64,000 nucleotides of DNA from Neorhodopirellula lusitana. Lineage in GTDB: Bacteria; Planctomycetota; Planctomycetia; Pirellulales; Pirellulaceae. The notes under the pieces were generated by a model. That model was not told the origin of the DNA and made no database searches. It worked only from the letters and a program-made list of their open reading frames with translations. Below are positions 19,001-26,767 of this stretch, in pieces; the stretch's first letter is position 1, and every line of letters begins with the position of its first letter. The stretch is from assembly GCF_900182915.1 (NCBI RefSeq), contig NZ_FXUG01000001.1, positions 1,178,001 through 1,242,000 of the forward strand. Reading direction: 5' to 3'. The position numbers and the translations under genes were made by a program.

Positions 19001-20322
19001 CCATAGATCCCGACATCGCGGGTGATCGCGTTTTTCACACTGCAGTTCGCGGGATAGTCTTTCGTTTTGGGTCCGGGTTCCACGTCAACAATCTTACGTA
19101 CCGCTTTCTCCCACGTCTGATATTCCCGGACGGCTTTCGGGTTTCCTACAAAACAGACCGCACTCTCGCCGGTTTCTTCGACCAGACAACCCGTGACATG
19201 AATCTCGCGGTTAAACCCATCGACAAAGATGCCATTTCCGCCGACCTGCTCGATATGGAAATTGCTAACGGAGCAGTTTTGGCTATTTTTAAAATACACG
19301 GCACCGCCCCGATGGACCGCCCAGTCACCGCGCGCGATGTCATCGTAAGCATCCATAAAGGTCGTACGCGTCTGCGTGAGATGGAAACCGTCAAAATGGA
19401 TATGCTCCGCGCCGACACATTCGATGATGCGGCTGGCCACGGCGGCCTCGACAGAAACATCTTTCAGATTGGTTCCCGCCGGCGGCTTGAAATAAAGCGT
19501 GTCGGTCTTCACGTCATGAAACCACTCAAATGGAGCGTCCAACTCTTCAAAAACATTGTCGATATAGAAGGGAGAGCCACCGTGACTCTTCCCCGCGCCG
19601 ACCCCATAGCGACGCTGCGCCTGCCAGCCGCCCTCTCCGAAATGAATCGTATTGTTCGCCAAGTCCAGGTCTTTGATACGAAACTGGAAGTTCCCCCAGT
19701 TGTGAGCATGAAAGGCATGCACGATCCCCGTCTGCGGAGACGTCCAGCGAGCTGCTCGTTCTTTCAGTTCTAACGATTCAAACGAGAGCATCTCCATCGA
19801 TTTTTTATTCGTTGCATGCAGGTATCCCGTACCGGTCCGCAACGGATTGTCGTAGTCCCAGTTTGGAAAACGCGCGCGAACCATCCGCTTGTCCGACATG
19901 AAGAGCTGGTTAATCTCTTTGCCTTCTAATGCCGTGCCGTGTAACGACTGCATGGAGATGCCGTCTTTCCAGAGTTTCCAATCATTGGAAGAAAGCGGCA
20001 GGCTACCCTTGAGCAGCACTTCTTCGCCCGGCACTGCGCGATAGGTAATGGGTGCCTTTGCCGTACCCGAGTCCTCTGCTCCCAGATGGAAGGCTTTATC
20101 CAGATGATACGTGCCTCCTTGGACCCACACCGTCACCGGTTCTTTTCCTGCAAGTTTTTCGGATGCAATCTTTATCCGTGCGCCGTCCAGAGATGCCAAC
20201 GGATTCTCTTTTTCGCCGGAGTTGGTATCACGTCCGGAGGGACTGACATAGAACTCCTGCGCATACAATGTGCTCGAAACCGTCAACAGGCTGGCAATTG
20301 CCAAAACTATGCTTCTTTTCAT
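16069..20322 (-). CDS. giant secreted enzyme: GH141-like beta-helix + chitobiase-type domain + PDZ + GH43-like propeller
   Basis: 1417 residues from MKRSIVLAIASLLTVSSTLY, a Sec signal; the open frame runs 29 codons further up but without signal character. Domains: GH141-like beta-helix, about 22-710 (EFYVSPSGRDTNSGEKENP, DGTWGGHVMSHCDIYDT, matching the neighbouring giant protein); chitobiase/hexosaminidase C-terminal-like beta-sandwich, about 735-795 (RYSLDGSVPTVDSPLY); PDZ, about 850-915 (AGLKNGDTIVRVG); five-bladed propeller like GH43/GH117, about 995-1417 (YYGWQSRDMVNWVFHGP, DPSHGSDCAVIRD). The PDZ following a beta-helix repeats the architecture of its partner. The propeller could remove a neutral or anhydro sugar. 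It shares the locus with sulfatases and fucosidases. Confidence 0.85.
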   Translation of the reverse strand: MKRSIVLAIASLLTVSSTLYAQEFYVSPSGRDTNSGEKENPLASLDGARIKIASEKLAGKEPVTVWVQGGTYHLDKAFHLGAEDSGTAKAPITYRAVPGEEVLLKGSLPLSSNDWKLWKDGISMQSLHGTALEGKEINQLFMSDKRMVRARFPNWDYDNPLRTGTGYLHATNKKSMEMLSFESLELKERAARWTSPQTGIVHAFHAHNWGNFQFRIKDLDLANNTIHFGEGGWQAQRRYGVGAGKSHGGSPFYIDNVFEELDAPFEWFHDVKTDTLYFKPPAGTNLKDVSVEAAVASRIIECVGAEHIHFDGFHLTQTRTTFMDAYDDIARGDWAVHRGGAVYFKNSQNCSVSNFHIEQVGGNGIFVDGFNREIHVTGCLVEETGESAVCFVGNPKAVREYQTWEKAVRKIVDVEPGPKTKDYPANCSVKNAITRDVGIYGKQTSGVLVSMAMDITIDHCSVYRIARAGVTLNDGTWGGHVMSHCDIYDTILDTGEHGPFNAWGRERFWNGRNLNKEQVLLDAMKPVKLHNNRVGNYRSGVSAGNWTIDLDDGSSNFQIYNNLMLGSTLKLRDGYYREVQNNIMVSAVPIGLHCWPADNSEDVFERNIVVVSGAVEGSKRISTGVIGSARMPEDYGSWGRFDSNIWWNTNAKDFSAGNQVKSLAQWQEKQGENDVFADPLFVDPENRNYKVKADSPALKLGFKNFPMDQFGHQMTRVMCGSTEFEDSIDVVIRADARGGEVRYSLDGSVPTVDSPLYSRPLSIGQTTTLIASSFDANGHEVGFADKVTLKKVDAVVQQSWLASLLAGKHVGSAEKTLSTPASSKEPRSWNWVGMELVTISDFPDFIDASGGQSFGAFVVKLDADSPAAEAGLKNGDTIVRVGSTKVQNLEDLKRALTSATGAVAVKVFRDYKHYEYTLLQSSMLWTIDTQAEWEQSVDSKGQLEIKDGMATPTAKTATFRSTLKTFDDKRSAESITIAQSPVWQNWNPIGQIGPKNVKNAPVFLRMGEDDYWLFAGYKKSKDAEPVASATLEGFDVPLMSTKNPHLFIAPGGVNPKRGGYYGWQSRDMVNWVFHGPMSPPKAGNATTAELVDGKVYLYYDYPNDQDPHLAIDADLTDGEPGVDMGMAFLDPSHGSDCAVIRDLDGNFHLIVEDWSPIDASTHAWDSPLATHAVSKDGKGDFKMLPPAVDERTKPTGKMGEYFHPHWHRGARKDEFPAKPVPQDIPRQRIKKGDIRAFAEYEIHEPEQNAFGDWAAISIGGQYYLFGDFDPATAHGDKNAMSVAWFTSSDINEQFTFCGNIGAGHPDPDIMFAEDKFYLITQTTQDFVSTGPWVEGVAVRVGVDSNKDGAIDQWTDWQTVKETYGPIPGFAKQVAKTPAQMDLSGLPKGYGFQFEVRLTDTTENESKPIIEAIEMNFR

Positions 20323-20371
20323 GCGTTCTATCCAGTGATTTATGTACGTCCCGTAGAAATGGCGACGCGTG

Positions 20372-21877
20372 TCAGCGCCCACTCTTCCAGAGCTTGATCC
20401 CTTCAACATCGTTCTTTGCTTCCGAGCCTTCGGTGCTGCGTCCGCTCATGACATCAGCTTCGAATTGTTTCAGAAGACGCGCGGCGACTTCAGGGTGCGT
20501 GGTATAGAGGTTGGTTGTTTCGCCAGGATCCTTTTCCAAATCATAGAGTTGCGTCTTGGGAGCATTGTCCAAAACGTCCGCTTCTTTCGGAGCCGTCCAA
20601 CCGCCGGAGCCTTTCGCCAGGCACAGCTTCCATTTTCCTTGCCGGTAAGCGAAGTGCCCACTGATCGAATGGTGAATTACTCCTGCACGGGTGGACTCAA
20701 TTGGTTTCCCAGACAACGCGGGCAGAAAGCTGACACTGTCTTCGCCTGCCGTATCAGGCAGTTTGACTTCGGCAAGATCAGCGCAGGTCGCCATCACGTC
20801 GGTCAGGCAGATGGTTTGATCGCTCTGGCTCCCGGGTTTGATGCCCGCTGGCCAACGCACAATGAAGGGAACTCTGTGCCCGCCGTCCCATAAATCAGCT
20901 TTGGATCCCCTGAATTGAGCACTGGGATAATGCCCTTTCGCTTCGAGCCGCTTAATACCAGCCGCTTTGGAGCATCCATTATCGCTGGAGACGATCACGA
21001 GCGTGTTTTCGGTGAGCCCTGCGGCATCGACGGCCTGAACAATCTGGCCGATCGCCGCATCGGTCTGCATGACGAAATCGCCGTATGGGCCGAGTTTACT
21101 TTTGCCTTGCCAGGCTGGCGTCGGGACGATCGGTGTGTGCGGTGAAGCCAACGCAACGTACAAAAAGAAGGGCGTCGTTGCTTCCTGTTTTTTGATGTAC
21201 TCAACTGCTTTGTCAGCAAAATCGTCTAAAACATCAATTCTCTCGAAATCCTCGTGTGCCGGACCCGTACGCCTAAAGTCTTTGGTGGTTGTACATTCAC
21301 CAACAAACTTGTCGTTCTCGATATAGATGTAGGGAGGCATGTCCAGTGACGCGGAGATACCAAAGTAATAGTCAAAGCCTAGATCACTGGGGCCACCTGT
21401 AATCGGGGCCTTCCAGTCAACTTCGTGCTGACCTTTACCATTCTTCACAAAGTTCATACCAAGGTGCCACTTGCCGACCATCGCCGTGCTGTATCCCTGA
21501 GCCTTCAGCAGGCTCGCGACGGTCGTGCGATCGGTCGGAATCAGCGGCTTGCCATAGCCATTGATCACCCCCGCCTGGCGTTCACTGCGCCAATTGTAGC
21601 GGCCGGTCAGCAAGCCGTAACGCGATGGCGTGCAGACCGACGAAGTGGTGTGCGCATCGGTGAACACCATGCCCTCTGCTGCCAGCTGATCCATTTTTGG
21701 CGTGGCAATTTTCCCGCGTTCGGGATTCAGACACTGAACATCGCCGTAGCCGAGATCATCGGCATAAATGAAAACAATACTGGGCCGCTCCGATGCAGAA
21801 GATTCGGCACACAGCCCGACAGCCAATAAGGCCAGCGCCCAAAAAGCCAGGATGCTTTTATTTGTTTGTATGGTCAT
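20372..21877 (-). CDS. secreted S1 sulfatase
   Basis: 501 residues with a signal peptide (LAFWALALLAVGLCAESSAS). Key motifs: IVFIYADDLGYGDVQC for metal binding, CTPSRYGLLTGR with the formylglycine Cys near residue 82, AMVGKWHLGM, SSDNGCSKAA and DLWDGGHRVPFIVRWP. It is closely similar to the sulfatase at 23.6-25.1 kb and to the truncated one at 25.2-26.5 kb, so the three are tandem paralogues. Its stop is 50 bases from the start of the GH43-containing giant gene, in the same direction. The length is normal for the family. Substrate is inferred from context as a fucose-containing sulfated glycan. Confidence 0.93.
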   Translation of the reverse strand: MTIQTNKSILAFWALALLAVGLCAESSASERPSIVFIYADDLGYGDVQCLNPERGKIATPKMDQLAAEGMVFTDAHTTSSVCTPSRYGLLTGRYNWRSERQAGVINGYGKPLIPTDRTTVASLLKAQGYSTAMVGKWHLGMNFVKNGKGQHEVDWKAPITGGPSDLGFDYYFGISASLDMPPYIYIENDKFVGECTTTKDFRRTGPAHEDFERIDVLDDFADKAVEYIKKQEATTPFFLYVALASPHTPIVPTPAWQGKSKLGPYGDFVMQTDAAIGQIVQAVDAAGLTENTLVIVSSDNGCSKAAGIKRLEAKGHYPSAQFRGSKADLWDGGHRVPFIVRWPAGIKPGSQSDQTICLTDVMATCADLAEVKLPDTAGEDSVSFLPALSGKPIESTRAGVIHHSISGHFAYRQGKWKLCLAKGSGGWTAPKEADVLDNAPKTQLYDLEKDPGETTNLYTTHPEVAARLLKQFEADVMSGRSTEGSEAKNDVEGIKLWKSGR

Positions 21878-21981
21878 CGTTCTTGCTTACCACTTTTCCA
21901 TCGATTTATATTGGATGAGGATTAAGGACATGGTTGTGAGCACGCTCGTTTTTGTTTTCACTAATTGTGATTCTTGTTTTC

Positions 21982-22195
21982 TTATTCTTTTCCGCGAACT
22001 GCCTTACGAACCTCTTCCATCACGGCCATGCACTTGGGATTGAAGATCGGATGATCATCAGTGACATCTGCCGTCATCGAAAGGTTGATGGTCACAGGCA
22101 CTCCCTTTTCAGCCATCTTTTTGAAATATTGCACATAAGCCTTCGTCGGGCGACGAGGCCCCTTCCCCCATTTTTCGCTCATAGGTTTCTTGGGA
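21982..22195 (-). pseudogene. detached C-terminal part of the GH29-like gene
   Basis: The frame that leaves the octamer tract toward lower coordinates encodes PKKPMSEKWGKG, then AYVQYFKKMAEKGVPVTINL and ends NPKCMAVMEEVRKAVRGKE. This is an ordinary ending for the GH29-like protein encoded upstream, but it is in a different frame from that protein. With five or eight octamers instead of six it would be fused in frame. It has no start of its own other than ATGs made by the repeat itself. Confidence 0.75.
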
Positions 22196-23606
22196 ATCCA
22201 TGTATCCATGTATCCATGTATCCATGTATCCATGTATCCATGTAACACCACCAAGCCGGATCGATGATTCCATATTGTTTGCCAGGGCCCACCAGATCAG
22301 AGTTAAACTCAGCGAGCGAAGATCCACCGTCTCGGGTGGATAGATCACTGAAGGGGCTGACTGCGGGCCCTTGATTTGAGCTGAAACCAATCACGGCTTT
22401 CGGGTTGCCCGCCTTGATCGCACGAGCCCAACTTTCCCAGTGTGGATCCAAGGGATAATCGTGCATGAGACAGCCGTCGATATAACCGAATCCCTTGATC
22501 TTCTTGCCGTAGCGCAGGCTGCATTCACGTAGAATGGCCACCATGTTGTCACTAAATTTAGAAACATCCGCCGCACCATAATCTGCCGCTAAGGCATCAC
22601 GCCAAACTGCAGCTTCGAATCCGTTATAGCCACTGTGTAGATAGAACAACGTAGCGATACCGCGCGAGTCCAGCTCGTCGACAATCTCCATCAGCAAATC
22701 TCGCTCCGTCGTGCGTCCGGGCATGACCGCATCGACCGCCTTGTTTGGACCGGGCCAATAAAAACCCTGATGAGTAACGGTAAAATTCACCCATGCCGCG
22801 CCCGTGCGTTCGACTTGATCCGCGAAGTGCTGAACATCAAACATATCGATCGATTCCTGAAACCATTCAGCTCTCTTCTGATCGCCTTTCCAGCCATACA
22901 TATTGGCTGAGAAATGCACGAAGAGTCCATACTTCCCCTCGACCATCCAAGAAGAATCACCGCGAATTTCTTTGGCTCGCTCAAGCTGGGCCTGTCGAGC
23001 TGAGGGAGTTCCCAGCTCGATTGAATAAAGCATGAACTGCCCTTGGTCCCGATGTGTCGCCAATTCCTTATTCTTCTTCGTTGGCTTGACGGTGGATTCC
23101 GGCAAACGAAACGTAATCTGATTCACTCCTTCGTTGAGGTGTAGCACTCCGGGAACTTGCTGACGCCAATTCTGGGGTGAACCTCTCCAGGTTCTCTTCA
23201 AGGAAGGCGTTGTGATCACCGATTCGCCACACTTGAACTCCATCGTCTGGCCATCTGGTGAGGCCAAAATAATGCTGAGCGCATAATCATCGGCTTCTGG
23301 TGCATCCACGTAGAATGTCAGTTGGTCCTTACCAGAGTAGAAACCAGCAACGCCGTGCTGCCCGGTCAAGCCCTTTCCCGCGAATACGGCGCCGTCGAGT
23401 TTAGCGCGAGCTGCAACGATGGTGTTCAGATCATTCAGTCGCAACTTGACTGGCTGAGATGCCGGATCTGCACGATAGTAATCACCCGTTCTTGGCAGAG
23501 CCGTTTCCCCTGGATCTTCCGCCAATTCTTGGGCAGGCAATGTTAGCGCCGTGCTTAGAAAACAAGCGAATAAAGAGACTAGCGATATGGTGTTATGCTT
23601 TTTCAT
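22179..23606 (-). CDS. GH29-like fucosidase, frame-disrupted by octamer repeat (phase-variable candidate)
   Basis: As read here, 475 residues from MKKHNTISLVSLFACFLST (signal peptide), starting inside the last codons of the upstream sulfatase gene (14-base overlap), which implies translational coupling. Residues about 40-200 look like an N-terminal beta-sandwich (LTFYVDAPEADDYALS). The catalytic barrel follows: KYGLFVHFSANMYGW, QHFADQVERTGAAWVNFTVT, IDELDS-type helix and IKGFGYIDGC, related to GH29 alpha-L-fucosidases. At AWWC the frame enters six ATGGATAC units, giving MDTWIHGY repeats, and then stops after GFPRNL. The natural C-terminus lies in another frame (21982-22195). The protein shown is therefore about 65 residues short with a foreign tail. 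Activity in this state is uncertain. Confidence 0.8.
   Translation of the reverse strand: MKKHNTISLVSLFACFLSTALTLPAQELAEDPGETALPRTGDYYRADPASQPVKLRLNDLNTIVAARAKLDGAVFAGKGLTGQHGVAGFYSGKDQLTFYVDAPEADDYALSIILASPDGQTMEFKCGESVITTPSLKRTWRGSPQNWRQQVPGVLHLNEGVNQITFRLPESTVKPTKKNKELATHRDQGQFMLYSIELGTPSARQAQLERAKEIRGDSSWMVEGKYGLFVHFSANMYGWKGDQKRAEWFQESIDMFDVQHFADQVERTGAAWVNFTVTHQGFYWPGPNKAVDAVMPGRTTERDLLMEIVDELDSRGIATLFYLHSGYNGFEAAVWRDALAADYGAADVSKFSDNMVAILRECSLRYGKKIKGFGYIDGCLMHDYPLDPHWESWARAIKAGNPKAVIGFSSNQGPAVSPFSDLSTRDGGSSLAEFNSDLVGPGKQYGIIDPAWWCYMDTWIHGYMDTWIHGFPRNL
22196..22243. repeat. six perfect octanucleotide repeats (ATCCATGT)6
   Basis: Six uninterrupted copies of ATCCATGT on the plus strand lie inside the GH29-like gene. 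All three minus-strand frames through the tract are open and encode the same octapeptide cycle, so a copy-number change moves the frame without making a stop inside the tract. By arithmetic on the flanking frames, the two halves of the gene join when the number of units is 5, 8 or 2. Confidence 0.97.
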
Positions 23607-25131
23607 TATTTTCCGTTCGCTTCCTTTTTTGTTTCCTGGGTATTTTTCCAGGCTTCGCCGTATCGAGTTTCCAGAGGTCAATCTCTGCATCATTTTTTGA
23701 AGGCGACCCTTCCGTACTGCGTCCGCCCATGACATCCGCTTCCAACTGCTTCAGAAGACGCTCTGCGATTTCAGGGTGCCTGGTATAGAGGTTGGTGGTT
23801 TCGCCGGGATCCTGGTCCAAGTCATAGAGCTGTGCCTTGGGAGCATCGGCTGGAACGTCCGCTTCTTTGGGAGCCGACCAACCGCCGGATCCTTTCGCCA
23901 GGCACAGCTTCCATTTTCCTTGCCGGTAGGCGAAGTGCCCATCGATCGAATGGTGAATCACGCCTGCGCGGGAAGATTCAATTGGTTTCCCCGACAACGC
24001 CGGCAGAAAACTGACGCTGTCTTCGGCGCTGTCTGTTGGCAGCGGTTTACCGGTCAGCTCGGAAAACGTGGCAAAAAAGTCGGTCAAGCAAATCAATTGG
24101 TCGGACGACGAATCGGGCGTTACCTTCCCGGGCCAGCGAACGATAAATGGAATGCGATGTCCGCCATCCCAAATGTCTGCCTTCGAACCACGCATATGAG
24201 CGCTGGGGAAATGCCCGTGCGATTTCAATTTCTTGAAATTGGCTGCCTTGGAGCAGCCGTTGTCGCTGCTAAAGATGATCAACGTGTTATCGGCAAAGCC
24301 GTTGCGTTCCAATGCGTCAGTGATTTCGCCGACTCCAGCATCGGTCTGCATCACGAAATCGGCGTAGTCACCGAGCCCACTTTTCCCTTGCCACTCTTTG
24401 GTTGGGAGAATCGGCGTGTGCGGCGAACCATACGGAACATAGAGAAAGAATGGCTTTTCCTTTTCGGTGGCTCGCTGGTCAATGAATTCAACCGCCTTGC
24501 GGGTCAGACGCGGCAGCATGTTAATTTCATTTTCGTGAGCGATAACCTTGTCATTTTCAATCACGCCCTTCATATCCCCCGCATGATGGAAGCCATGGAA
24601 ATAGTCGAACCCTCGATGAACCGGTCCGTCAGGAATCTTGGATCCAACTGGCGCGAGCGTCTTCCCTCTTTTTTTTATCGGAGTGCCTGACGCAGGATCG
24701 ACATATTGGAAGTTAAGATGCCACTTACCAACGATCCCCGTATGGTAGCCCTGCGCTTTTAGGAAGCTCGCCACCGTCGGGCGGGCTTCAGCAATCAAGT
24801 TGGGCGCAAACCCCTGAACCACTCCGCGTTGCAATTTCGTGCGCCAACTGTAGCGGCCCGTCATCAATCCGTATCGCGTCGGAGTACACACCGATGAACC
24901 GGAGTGGGCGTCGGTGAAAATCATTCCTTCGGCCGCCAGTTTATCGACGCTTGGAGTCTTGATTTTTCCACGCGTTGGATTCAGGCATTGGACGTCGCCG
25001 TAGCCAAGGTCATCGCAAAGCACAATAACAATATTCGGCCGCTCCGCGTTGGCTGAGACAGCCAACGACAAAACAGCCCAGGCTCCAACGACCAGGTGTT
25101 GAGTCCTGGATGCTTGATTCATCAATTTCAT
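23593..25131 (-). CDS. secreted S1 sulfatase with basic C-terminal tail
   Basis: 512 residues with a signal peptide ending near SANAERP. Motifs: IVIVLCDDLGYGDVQC, CTPTRYGLMTGR (formylglycine Cys near residue 82; Thr replaces the usual Ser of C-x-P-S-R, still within the C-x-P-x-R rule), IVGKWHLN, SSDNGCSKAANF and DIWDGGHRIPFIVRWP. The end is very basic (GKIPRKQKRKRTENNEKA), unlike its paralogue at 20.4 kb; the extra tail overlaps the start of the GH29-like gene by 14 bases. Middle and C-terminal regions are nearly the same as in the 20.4-kb paralogue, for example GHFAYRQGKWKLCLAKGSGG. It probably removes sulfate from the glycan attacked by the neighbouring fucosidases. Confidence 0.92.
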   Translation of the reverse strand: MKLMNQASRTQHLVVGAWAVLSLAVSANAERPNIVIVLCDDLGYGDVQCLNPTRGKIKTPSVDKLAAEGMIFTDAHSGSSVCTPTRYGLMTGRYSWRTKLQRGVVQGFAPNLIAEARPTVASFLKAQGYHTGIVGKWHLNFQYVDPASGTPIKKRGKTLAPVGSKIPDGPVHRGFDYFHGFHHAGDMKGVIENDKVIAHENEINMLPRLTRKAVEFIDQRATEKEKPFFLYVPYGSPHTPILPTKEWQGKSGLGDYADFVMQTDAGVGEITDALERNGFADNTLIIFSSDNGCSKAANFKKLKSHGHFPSAHMRGSKADIWDGGHRIPFIVRWPGKVTPDSSSDQLICLTDFFATFSELTGKPLPTDSAEDSVSFLPALSGKPIESSRAGVIHHSIDGHFAYRQGKWKLCLAKGSGGWSAPKEADVPADAPKAQLYDLDQDPGETTNLYTRHPEIAERLLKQLEADVMGGRSTEGSPSKNDAEIDLWKLDTAKPGKIPRKQKRKRTENNEKA

Positions 25132-25231
25132 AGTTCAGTGTTCCTAGTTGCGCTAAACATTATTTACATTCATGCTTTAAACTTCATTAACAGCCTGCGC
25201 CGTCGATGACGCATTCTCGGTGCGAGAAGTG

Positions 25232-26461
25232 TCATCGTTTGGTTGATTTCCAAAGACGAATTTTGTCGGTGTCGTTTGCTTGATCTGGTCCGGAAGTGCT
25301 GCGTCCGCGTTTGACATCGGACTCAAGCTGAGCGAGCAGTCGGGCTGCGATTTCGGGGCGTGATTCATACAAGTTCGTGGTCTCGCCGGGATCATCGTTC
25401 ATTTCATACCGTTGAGCCTGTGGGCTGCCGTTTGGCACTTCGTCTTCCTTTGGACTAGTCCATCCGCCAGACCCTTTGGCCAATACCAATTTCCAGTTAC
25501 CCACGCGATACGCGAAATGTCCCGAGATGGAATGGTGAACGACTCCGTCGCGTGTTGACAAGATCGGTTGTCCTTTAAGTGCCGGCAGAAAGCTGACGCT
25601 ATCTTCACCTGTATCGGCGGACAGTTCTGTACCGACCGCTTCGGCACAGGTGGCGATTAGATCGGTCAAGCAGATCAATTGATGGTCTTGAGTCCCAGCT
25701 TGAATTTGTCTTGGCCAACGAGCGATAAAAGGCACGCGGTGCCCACCATCCCAGATGTCTGCTTTGGATCCCCGAAATTGAGCACTTGGGAAATGGCCTT
25801 TCGCTTCCATCGCAGTGATCTTCGCAGCTTTGGAACAGCCGTTGTCACTGGAGACAATAATCAGTGTATTGTCGCTCAATCCGGCCGCGTCCACGGCATC
25901 AACGATCCGACCGATAGCGGCATCGGTTTGCATTTGAAAATCGCCGTATGCACCCAGTTCGCTTTTTCCTTGCCACTGCGGCGAAGGCAGGATCGGAGTG
26001 TGGGGCGAGTTCAAAGCAACGTACGTAAAGAACGGTTGCTCCGCCGTTTGATTTTGAATGTAGGCGACGGCTCTGTCAGCGAATTCATCCAGGACATTCA
26101 CCGCTTCGAAATCTTCGTGAGCAGGGCCCTTGCGATTGAATGCTTTTGTTGTCGTACATTCACCTACGAACTTATTGTTTTCGACATAGATATAGGGCGG
26201 CATGTCCAATGACGCGGAGATGCCAAAGTAGTAATCGAAGCCACGGTCCGTCGGGCCACCTTCGATCCGGCCTTTCCAGTTAACGTTATTTTTACCTTTG
26301 TCTTTTTCTGGAAAGCTCATGCCCAGGTGCCACTTGCCAATCATGGCCGTTCGGTAGCCGTTGGACTTGGGGATGTCCCATTTGTTGTTGAAACTCTTGA
26401 TGCTCTCTCCAGTAAAAACGTAGCCGTTGATAGTAAGCACTGTCGATTGGAGTCGTTTCAT
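25232..26461 (-). pseudogene. S1 sulfatase lacking its N-terminus and catalytic cysteine
   Basis: The open frame encodes 409 residues. From GYRTAMIGKWHLGMS onward it matches the 501-residue paralogue at 20.4 kb almost point for point (FDYYFGISASLDMPPYIYVE, SSDNGCSKAA, HFAYRVGNWKL). The first 34 residues (MKRLQSTVLTINGYVFTGES ...) do not belong: there is no signal peptide, no N-terminal metal-binding Asp pair and no C-x-P-S-R formylglycine site. The replacement of the first 115 or so residues by unrelated sequence points to a deletion or recombination at the upstream end of the locus. It cannot be a working sulfatase. A structural or decoy role is possible but unsupported. Confidence 0.85.
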
Positions 26462-26566
26462 CTTCGTTTCACCATTTCCTGATATTTAATCATTTCTTCG
26501 ACAATGTTTGCTGAGAGTAGTTGCGCAGGGCAACTCGGTTTTTCCGTACGCTTTGTCTCCTCAAAT

Positions 26567-26625
26567 GGTAACCCGACGCGTTAGCGAGGGATTCACGCCG
26601 TCCCTCGCTAACGCGTCGGGTTACC
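26567..26625. repeat. perfect 25-bp inverted repeat, second palindrome family
   Basis: Arms beginning GGTAACCCGACGCGTTAGCG and their exact complement enclose a nine-base loop TTCACGCCG. It is unrelated to the main REP family. It stands alone in the 306-base gap between the truncated sulfatase and the PEP-CTERM gene, where nothing else but a terminator was seen. It may be a second REP type or, as a strong hairpin without a T run, a transcript-end structure. Confidence 0.9.
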
Positions 26626-26711
26626 GAAGCAGCCTAAACGCAATCATTGCTTTACCCTGCGTAGCTGAGCACACGCGTTGACTACTCCCTCACCGAATGG
26701 TTTCAGGACGC

Positions 26712-26749
26712 AAAAAAAATCCCCGCATGCCGAGTGGGCATCCGGGGAA
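26712..26749 (-). terminator. Rho-independent terminator of the PEP-CTERM gene
   Basis: On the minus strand, TCCCCGGATGCC and GGCATGCGGGGA form a stem with a short loop, followed by eight T residues. It lies 18 bases beyond the stop of the PEP-CTERM gene. Confidence 0.85.
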
Positions 26750-26767
26750 TGGAATCGATAAGATCGA

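Noticed and set aside
18733-19773. 346-codon plus-strand open frame
   Set aside because: Antisense shadow of the GH141/GH43 giant gene; composition follows the sense codons.
22196-22243. CRISPR-like array
   Set aside because: Units are 8 bp and contiguous, without spacers, and lie inside a coding region.
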